DNA of 58,513 nt from Methanoregula sp. GTDB lineage: Archaea; Halobacteriota; Methanomicrobia; Methanomicrobiales; Methanospirillaceae. The notes beneath the pieces are model-generated. The model was not told where the DNA came from. It made no database searches and worked only from the letters and a program-made list of their open reading frames with translations. The position numbers were made by a program, and so were the translations under genes. Below are positions 53,149 through 58,513 of this stretch, one piece after another (position 1 is the first letter of the stretch; the number at the start of each line of letters is the position of its first letter). The stretch spans positions 1 through 58,513 of the forward strand of contig JALOBP010000005.1 of the NCBI GenBank assembly GCA_023228295.1. Reading direction: 5' to 3'.

Positions 53149-53675
53149 AGGCGGCCGGACCGGCCTGCAACGAATCACCGTTTTTTTTAAAAATTTTCTA
53201 AAAAAAATCTCGAATGAAAAAAAATACCGCATTTACAGAATACTGAAGCCTAACTTTGCCACTTGGATTTTTTGCCTAAGATTTTGGATAAGAATTTGAC
53301 ACTTGTGGAATCTTTAGAAGGGTGCCAAAATAAAGGCCATAGAGCAAAGATTTATTGATTTGTACCGATCTTTTACGATATTGGGAGTTTTCACATCAAG
53401 CATTTTTCCACAAAATTCACCAAAAAATCTCTATCGAATTTGACAGTTACCGTGGATTCGTGGGAATGGAAGGTCAAAATTTATGTCGACTCCAGCTTTG
53501 TGGCCATTAACATTACCGTTTTAAGGTCAAACTGGGGTTTTTCATGAGGTGAGATGCGATAAAACACTGAACTGTCAAATTGGTTTTCCTGACAAATAAT
53601 TTGATAGCGATAGTTTACATCTTCTGACGTTATGGATCAGACTGGCAAACTTGGGCTGAAGAGAAAAAGAGTTAT
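53149..53675. other. AT-rich gap with a 12-base inverted repeat
   Basis: Starts with a run of eight T (53181-53188), a likely terminator for the FmdE-like gene. AATTTGACAGTT (53437-53448) and AACTGTCAAATT (53570-53581) are exact inverted copies 121 bases apart. A related AATTTGACACTT lies near 53293. No open frame of note; composition is clearly more AT-rich than neighbours. May be a remnant of inserted DNA or a non-coding RNA. Confidence 0.5.
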
Positions 53676-53870
53676 TTATTCAGCTTTTGGAGCACATACC
53701 GACCAGATTGGGCATCCGTTCCTCTTGTTGCCGGCAATCTTCATTTCGGAGACGGGTGCTCCGTTCTCATTCTTGCACCTGGGGCAAAGCAGTTCTGTAC
53801 GCGGGAGGAAAGCTCCGCATGTGTCGCATCCATAGTTACGCATCATGTGTACCATCTCAATATAGCGCAT
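53676..53870 (-). CDS. small zinc-ribbon protein
   Basis: 64 residues (or about 55 from an internal ATG). Two C-x2-C pairs, CDTC and CPRC, are 13 residues apart, then two further Cys (NGCPIWSVC). It looks like a one-ribbon relative of archaeal double-zinc-ribbon proteins. A TATA-like TTTTTTAAAC on the minus strand stands about 25 bases before the start, so the transcript may be leaderless. Function unknown. Confidence 0.65.
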   Translation of the reverse strand: MRYIEMVHMMRNYGCDTCGAFLPRTELLCPRCKNENGAPVSEMKIAGNKRNGCPIWSVCAPKAE

Positions 53871-54428
53871 TTGGGGGTTTAAAAAATTTCTATTTTGTAT
53901 CGAAAGGAATGACCGGCGGGATCCCGCGCCCGGGAATCCGGCACCGGATCCGGTAAAATCCGGGCATGGATCCCGCCCGGTTTTACCCGGTAACTGCCGG
54001 TTTTTTGGCAGTCACCAGCAAGCATATATCGAATCTTTTATTACATAAAATTAATACAAAAAATTCGAATCCTGCTCCCATAAACCGGGGACGAGACAGG
54101 ACAACGGATGAGGGGGGAAGTTGCCCGTAATCCCGTAAGTCCAGTCCCGTGCGGGATTCCCGCGGGAGTGCACACGCGTTGTGCATTCTGCACTGTACTA
54201 TACTCAGACCAACGGCCCGGTCTTCTGGATGTGAGAGAAAGGGTCGGATACTCCTTCCGCAGGGGTCCGAAAACCCGGCATGCGGCCAGCGACAGCGGGG
54301 TCTTCCGGCGGATAATCCTGTCGGAAACCAAAACTGAAGAGCCATGGCTCTGCACGGATACCGGCTGGCACAACGATGTGAGGAGGGAGTCGCAGGAAGA
54401 ACACGATCGGATTCATGAGGCGAAACAC
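53871..54428. other. intergenic, upstream of a small operon
   Basis: A frame open from 54108 continues into the next gene, but its upstream part looks non-coding (Arg/Cys/Pro-rich, no ribosome site). TTTTATTACATAAAATTAATAC near 54037-54058 may be a promoter. No other gene is supported. Confidence 0.4.
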
Positions 54429-54827
54429 ATGGAAAATGAGGAATCTGCAACGAACGGGACGGGTATCAGGTTGCCCGGGATATCCGTTCCTGATATCGTG
54501 ATTTCGGGAACCGGCAGTACGGTTCTCCCGGATGATCCGGGTATGCCGGACCAGGAAGAGAACGCGGAGCTGGAGTGGGGGCGCCGGAATATTCCTGCGG
54601 ATCCCGTACCCCGGTTCGTGGAGAGAAAGACCGAGATTACCGGCTGTGGTATCAGGATAAAAAAGAGATCACATATCCTGACCAATGAGATGCTGATACA
54701 GAAACGGATCATTCCGCTTCTCGACCGGATGCAGGCAGAGCTGCTCCGGCAGATCGGATCCCTGGATCAAAGAATCGGGCGGCTCGAAACGAAAGTGGAT
54801 GGTCTGGAGAAATGGAGATGGTCCTGA
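54429..54827 (+). CDS. hypothetical protein with C-terminal coiled coil
   Basis: About 132 residues from ATG 54429 (MENEESATNG), preceded by GAGG. The first half is polar and acidic. The second half (from about residue 85) is a heptad-like helix ending in LLDRMQAELLRQIGSLDQRI and LETKVDGLEKW, suggesting oligomer formation. No family recognised. Its stop overlaps the ATG of the next gene. Confidence 0.5.
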   Translation: MENEESATNGTGIRLPGISVPDIVISGTGSTVLPDDPGMPDQEENAELEWGRRNIPADPVPRFVERKTEITGCGIRIKKRSHILTNEMLIQKRIIPLLDRMQAELLRQIGSLDQRIGRLETKVDGLEKWRWS

Positions 54828-55057
54828 TGATGGAACGATCCGGAAACGTTGATGGGGGGCTGTTGCCCTCGCAAAAATCCTGTACGGTAACGCCCGTACC
54901 TCCGGCTCCCGGCTGTTTTACCGCTACGGCCCGGGAGAAATTCTCTGCCCGGCATTTTTTCCAGGTCCGCATCCGGACGCGGCGGATGAAACGGGAGTTG
55001 TGCGATGATCCTCCGGTACGGTTTTTCTTTGCCCGTGAAGATGGAGCGGGACTATGA
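54827..55057 (+). CDS. hypothetical small protein, middle of an overlapping trio
   Basis: 76 residues from ATG 54827, which overlaps the previous stop as TGATG; its own stop overlaps the next start as ATGA. Such tight overlaps support translation although codon use is poor. Basic at the end (VRIRTRRMKREL). No family recognised. Confidence 0.4.
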   Translation: MMERSGNVDGGLLPSQKSCTVTPVPPAPGCFTATAREKFSARHFFQVRIRTRRMKRELCDDPPVRFFFAREDGAGL

Positions 55058-55605
55058 CCAAGGGACCGCAGCCGCTTCGGGCCATCGGCAGGGCAAAGAA
55101 GATTGCCGTCATGCTGGGAGAAGTACGGGACGACCGGGAACTCGGGCGGTCCCGGTACAGCTTCATGCTGAGCAGGGAGAACTGTACGGTTTTTGTCCGG
55201 GTGAAACGGGTCCGGACCCATATCTGCGATCCGCAGGAGATCCAAAGACTCTTCCGGCAGGACATCCTCCAGCTCCGGACAATTCCAAAGACCCCGGTCC
55301 AGTCCCGCGAGATCTGGACACTCTCGCCCTGGGGCACATGGCAGTTCTTTCGTGTTGAGAACGACCGGCTTGTTGAGGTCCGGTACGATGGGGTACCGGT
55401 TCATGAAGACCGGCAAAAGACGGTCCCTGAGAAATCCTCTCCCGGATCGTGCAGCAAAACGCCGGCAACTCCCCCGCCCGGCCCTGCGGTTCCCCCGGAT
55501 AAGGCGGCGGGTGCGGGAACCGGCGAGGATGTGATCCGGGGGTATCTCCGACGGAGGAATGCTGTTTCAGCTGCTGGTGGCGGGATGCCCGCCCCCGATC
55601 CCTGA
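55054..55605 (+). CDS. hypothetical protein, last of an overlapping trio
   Basis: 183 residues. The first 110 form an ordered-looking domain (RAKKIAVMLGEVRDDREL; RYSFMLSRENCTVFVRVKRV; SREIWTLSPWGTWQFFRV), then a Pro/Ala-rich linker and a basic end. The pattern of charged residues recalls small nuclease-like folds, but no catalytic motif is certain. Starts at an ATGA overlap with the gene before it. Confidence 0.55.
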   Translation: MTKGPQPLRAIGRAKKIAVMLGEVRDDRELGRSRYSFMLSRENCTVFVRVKRVRTHICDPQEIQRLFRQDILQLRTIPKTPVQSREIWTLSPWGTWQFFRVENDRLVEVRYDGVPVHEDRQKTVPEKSSPGSCSKTPATPPPGPAVPPDKAAGAGTGEDVIRGYLRRRNAVSAAGGGMPAPDP

Positions 55606-56221
55606 TTTTGGGTAATCCGGGGTCAAAATGACCCCCGTTTACTATTTCCGGGGGTTGCCCGACCGGCCTGAATGGGGGGTTTCCGTGATGGTTTTTACAG
55701 GGCAGGTCATTTTCACCCCCGATTGGCTGATGCGAGGTTTTCGAAGGAGAAAAACCGGCCTGTATGGATCTGTTTGGGCCGGGAAACGGGCAATAGGCCC
55801 TATTCCTGTTTTGGGAGGTGGGGGGGCTTTTTCCCGGGAGAGCTCCGGACCGGTGAGGATCGCCGGCGTTTCTTTGCCTCTTGAGAAGGATACCGTGATT
55901 GTTATTCCGGAACCCGGCGGGAATTTTTTTTTTGCCGGCAGGTCATGTCCGGCTGCTTTCCAGACTACAATCAGGGATCAATGCCAGAATAGTGGTGGAT
56001 CAGGATATTTCTCATACCGATGATATCTGACCACGGGATCCCCCGGGTTCCGGCCCTGGGATTCCGGGGATATTCCCCGTACTGTCTCCCCGATAATCAG
56101 AAGATGATGTATTATCCCTCATAAAATTTATCCCGGGTTGCCGGGACACAGTGACCGTTGGGAGCCCGCGATCCTCATGGATATCCGGATCCACCGGGGA
56201 CTCATGCCGGAAAAAAATTCA
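55606..56221. other. gap with one doubtful open frame
   Basis: A plus-strand frame at 55628-56023 could encode 131 residues (start MTPVYYFRGLPDRPEWGVSV), but it has no ribosome site, is Gly/Arg-rich and ends in an irregular tail, so I do not call it. The rest shows only short inverted words such as CCGGGGAT/ATCCCCGG types. Confidence 0.35.
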
Positions 56222-56485
56222 TCATCTGCTTCCGTCATCGTATCTGCTCTTTGAAATTCCTTTTGGCGTTATAATGAACGTGTTGCTGATTTTTTCCATG
56301 GTCTTCCCGTAATTTTCAATAAGGCCCGCATCCAGCAGGGCTTGCAGGTGCGTCACGAGATCGCGGACATCCATATCCGAGAATGAATGATGGATTGCGC
56401 CGATGGTAACCGGTGTGGTGATGGAGCCTTTGCCAAGGTTGAAGATGGTTTTTAGTACCAGTTCCTGGTCAACGGTCAGGGTCAT
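56222..56485 (-). CDS. small winged-helix-like DNA-binding protein
   Basis: About 87 residues from ATG 56485. Pattern: helix TVDQELVLKTIFNLGKGSI, then SFSDMDVRDLVTHLQALLDA, then a turn and strand GLIENYGKTMEKISNTFIIT, typical of a lone winged helix. It is divergent from fic with about 160 bases between, and may regulate it; that is only a positional argument. Confidence 0.6.
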   Translation of the reverse strand: MTLTVDQELVLKTIFNLGKGSITTPVTIGAIHHSFSDMDVRDLVTHLQALLDAGLIENYGKTMEKISNTFIITPKGISKSRYDDGSR

Positions 56486-56645
56486 CAACAACACTTATTT
56501 CCGGGAGTATATTTGCGTTGGTACATGGGGTCTTTTAGGGGTTCCCGGAATAATTACAAAAGATTATCCTTTCATGATCCGGACAAGTACAAAAACCACA
56601 ATGACCAAAAGGTCAGGGATGCAACAGACAATATAATGTGATAGT

Positions 56646-57698
56646 ATGAAGGATTCCCGTATTTTTTCACCGACATTTACCTACACCCATACGATGGTGA
56701 AGCGTCTTTCAGATATTGCGGCCGCACGGGAAGTGATCCTTCATGCCCATCTTATCCCAAAGTGGGAAGTCTCGATAAGGAGAGAGCAACTTGTCCGGGC
56801 AGCACATGCGTCTACAGCGATAGAGGGAAACCCCCTCTCCCTTGAAGAGGTGAGCCGGCTTGCGGAAGGCCGGGATGTGATGGTAGCCCGCCGGGCAAAA
56901 GCCGAGGTGCTCAACTATCTCCGGGTGCTGGAACACGTTGACCTCTACCAGGAAGAGGGCATGATTTCGGCCGGGAGACTCCTTTCCCTTCACCGGGATA
57001 TTACCCGGGACACGCTGGATGATCCGTCTGCGGAAGGGGCGTTCCGGACCGTGCAGGTTGTTGTAGGGAACCGTATTACAAAGGAGGTCGTGTTTTCTCC
57101 TCCGAAGGCAAACGAGGTAGTCCCCCAGACGAACGCGCTTATCGACTGGCTGAATTCCGATGCAGCTCACCAGATGCACCCGGTGCTGGTTGCCGGGATT
57201 GCGCATTACGAGCTCGTGCGGATTCACCCGTTTGTTGACGGGAACGGGCGGACCGCCAGGGCTCTTGCGACGCTGATCCTTGCCGTCCGGGAATTTGATA
57301 TCAAGCGTTTCTTTACGCTGGATGATTACTATGACAGCGACCGGCCTGCATACTACCGTGTGCTTAAAGAAGTAAACCAGACCTGGCCGGATTGCACAGT
57401 GTGGCTGGATTACTTCACGGAGGGTGTGGAGATCTCGCTTTCCCGGGTGAAAGAGCGGGTCCTGCGGCTCTCGTCCGATGAGCACCGGGCCGTGGCAGGA
57501 GGTCAGGTGGCTCTTACCGGGAGGCAGATGAAGATTATCGAGTACATCCATGCCAATGGTTCGGTGAAAAGTGGCGATCTGATGCGATTGTATGGCATTT
57601 CCCGGCAGGCCGCCGGGAAAGAGCTGATGCAGATGGTTGAGAACAACGTTATCAGGATCGAAGGAAAGGGACGTTCGACGCGGTACGTGATGGCGTAG
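56646..57698 (+). CDS. fic: Fic-domain protein with N-terminal inhibitory motif and C-terminal HTH
   Basis: 350 residues. The active-site loop HPFVDGNGRTAR spans 194-205 (His, Asp/Gly-Asn-Gly-Arg intact). An inhibitory helix motif, STAIEGN, lies at 57-62, making it a class II self-inhibited Fic. The C-terminal 80 residues (ALTGRQMKIIEYIHANGSVK; LMRLYGISRQAAGKELMQMV) are a winged helix. Fic enzymes put AMP on protein hydroxyls; the target is unknown and the HTH suggests DNA or autoregulation. Sits among accessory genes. Confidence 0.92.
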   Translation: MKDSRIFSPTFTYTHTMVKRLSDIAAAREVILHAHLIPKWEVSIRREQLVRAAHASTAIEGNPLSLEEVSRLAEGRDVMVARRAKAEVLNYLRVLEHVDLYQEEGMISAGRLLSLHRDITRDTLDDPSAEGAFRTVQVVVGNRITKEVVFSPPKANEVVPQTNALIDWLNSDAAHQMHPVLVAGIAHYELVRIHPFVDGNGRTARALATLILAVREFDIKRFFTLDDYYDSDRPAYYRVLKEVNQTWPDCTVWLDYFTEGVEISLSRVKERVLRLSSDEHRAVAGGQVALTGRQMKIIEYIHANGSVKSGDLMRLYGISRQAAGKELMQMVENNVIRIEGKGRSTRYVMA

Positions 57699-57702
57699 GC
57701 AG

Positions 57703-57738
57703 GTTGTCGATTCGGTTGTCGATTCGGTTGTCGATTCC
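57703..57738. repeat. three tandem copies of a 12-base unit after fic
   Basis: GGTTGTCGATTC is repeated exactly three times head to tail, starting four bases after the fic stop codon. Possible slippage-prone tract. Confidence 0.85.
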
Positions 57739-57932
57739 GGCAAGAACATCAAAGAATTACCCTGCTTCTTTTACCGGCACCCGGTTAAGCTGATCCACCA
57801 ACGGCCCCATAAAACGATTTATCCGTCCATGTGTCTGCAATCCTCCGACAGGTTTCACCATGAATTTTTGTTCTGATAACCAGTACAAGCAACGGCAAAA
57901 AGAATTTACGCTTGGATGCCGATGGATCAGGT

Positions 57933-58154
57933 ATGAAAACACTCCATGTTCCTATTCTTATTGAGACCGATGAAGACGGAGTGTTTATTGTCTCTTGTCC
58001 TCAGTTCAAAGGCTGTCATACCTACGGCAAAACCATTGATGAAGCGCTTTCCCGCATCAAGGAAGTCATTGAACTCTGCATGGAAGATCCAGGTGCAGAA
58101 AACCTCAATACGTTCGTAGGGTTCCGCGAAGTGGAGATCACACAGGGTGCGTAA
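57933..58154 (+). CDS. hicB: HicB-like antitoxin
   Basis: 73 residues from ATG 57933, which gives the family start (KTLHVPILIETDEDGVFIV); an in-frame ATG 21 bases earlier adds MDADGSG. The HicB beta-strand core CPQFKGCHTYGKTIDEALSR matches. Unlike many HicB proteins it lacks a C-terminal DNA-binding domain. Neutralises HicA by binding. Overlaps hicA by one base. In this order (antitoxin first) the pair is the reverse of the classic hicAB. Confidence 0.88.
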   Translation: MKTLHVPILIETDEDGVFIVSCPQFKGCHTYGKTIDEALSRIKEVIELCMEDPGAENLNTFVGFREVEITQGA

Positions 58155-58393
58155 TGCTTCCGGTGATCAAAGGAAAAGACCTTGTCATATTTCTTGAAAC
58201 GCTTGGGTTTACCATAATCCGGCAGAAAGGGTCGCATGTGCGGATGAAATCCGATGACGGAAGATACACGACAGTACCTGTTCACAGCGGTGAAGAGATC
58301 CCCAAAGGGCTGTTGCGAAAGATTATCCGCGAAGATCTCGAGATGGAACTCGATGAGTTTGCAGAAGCGTATAGTAAATTCAAAGGAAAGTAG
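58154..58393 (+). CDS. hicA: HicA-like toxin (mRNA interferase)
   Basis: 79 residues, a double-stranded RNA-binding-like fold. The key motif is GFTIIRQKGSHVRM with catalytic His, followed by TVPVHSGEEIPKGLLRKIIR. Such toxins cut mRNA when HicB is lost. It forms an operon with the upstream HicB-like gene (TAATG overlap). Confidence 0.9.
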   Translation: MLPVIKGKDLVIFLETLGFTIIRQKGSHVRMKSDDGRYTTVPVHSGEEIPKGLLRKIIREDLEMELDEFAEAYSKFKGK

Positions 58394-58473
58394 TCTCCCG
58401 TCCGGCACCCCATAATCCTATCCCTGCGAGTGCTCCCCGACACGCCCGCACCAGTTATTGGCGGGGGAGGCAA

Positions 58474-58513
58474 TCCGATGAGCACCGGAATGTAGCAGGA
58501 GGTCAAGTGGCTC
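58474..58513 (+). pseudogene. start of a second fic-like sequence, cut by the window
   Basis: These 40 bases match 57474-57513 inside fic at 35 positions, exactly 1000 bases apart, and translate in the same frame as SDEHRNVAGGQVA. The rest lies beyond the window, so it could be a remnant or the tail of another fic gene. No start is present before it. Confidence 0.6.

Noticed and set aside
55628..56023. 131-codon plus-strand frame
   Set aside because: No ribosome site, skewed composition and no recognisable domain.
56709..57752. 347-codon minus-strand frame opposite fic
   Set aside because: Antisense of a clear Fic protein; includes a low-complexity start produced by the 12-base repeats.
57757..57942. 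61-codon minus-strand frame between fic and hicB
   Set aside because: No recognisable family; overlaps the hicB promoter and start.

Overview
The window is a stretch of chromosome from a hydrogenotrophic, formate-using methanogenic archaeon, most likely Methanomicrobiales and probably Methanoregulaceae. That placement is an inference from gene content: two complete formylmethanofuran dehydrogenase (Fwd/Fmd) operons, three F420-linked formate dehydrogenase (FdhAB) operons, an Nre-type archaeal repair protein, PGF-pre-PGF/PKD surface proteins and archaeal TATA-type promoters. No rRNA, CRISPR array or intact insertion sequence was seen. One tRNA gene (Val, anticodon GAC) is present.

Layout. 1-6.4 kb: the 3' end of a surface protein, a repeat-rich gap, a MarR regulator next to a flavin-binding protein, a hairpin-forming repeat element, a frameshifted DUF4389 gene, tRNA-Val, a CorA Mg transporter and a Kup K+ transporter. 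6.5-13.5 kb: housekeeping and repair genes (MsrA, PspC, a glycosyltransferase/zinc-ribbon/Nre operon, ATP-dependent DNA ligase, an MBL-fold hydrolase, two small membrane proteins). 13.7-14.4 kb: a decayed siroheme sulfite-reductase-like gene. 14.4-21.1 kb (minus strand): fwdG-D-B-A-C copy 1 with its own MoeA upstream. 21.5-22.7 kb: a MobA-like protein and two tandem mini zinc proteins. 22.9-27.0 kb: fdhA1-fdhB1 with a divergent zinc-ribbon protein. 27.1-33.1 kb: a tungstate/molybdate island (TupC, TupB, a MOT1-type transporter, TupA, a winged-helix protein and a molybdenum-storage-like protein). 35.0-42.5 kb (plus strand): fwdG-D-B-A-C copy 2, a SagB-like oxidoreductase and a second MoeA. 43.0-53.1 kb: a LigT-like 2H phosphoesterase, fdhA2-fdhB2 and fdhA3-fdhB3, each with its own divergent zinc-ribbon protein, then an FmdE-like protein. 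53.7-58.5 kb: accessory DNA with small unknown genes, a Fic protein, a HicBA toxin-antitoxin pair and the start of a second fic-like sequence.

How it fits together: nearly everything between 14 and 53 kb serves Mo/W-pterin enzymes of the first step of methanogenesis and of formate oxidation. The Tup and MOT1 systems take up the oxyanions, the MoSto-like protein may store or buffer them, MobA and two MoeA proteins finish the cofactor, and two Fwd and three Fdh isoenzymes use it. Each Fwd operon lies beside its own MoeA, and each Fdh operon faces its own copy of an unrecognised zinc-ribbon protein. That threefold pairing is the best candidate for an undescribed regulatory system.

Caution on quality: fwdA1, fwdC2 and the DUF4389 gene each carry a single-base length change in a short G/C run. 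These may be assembly errors rather than real mutations.
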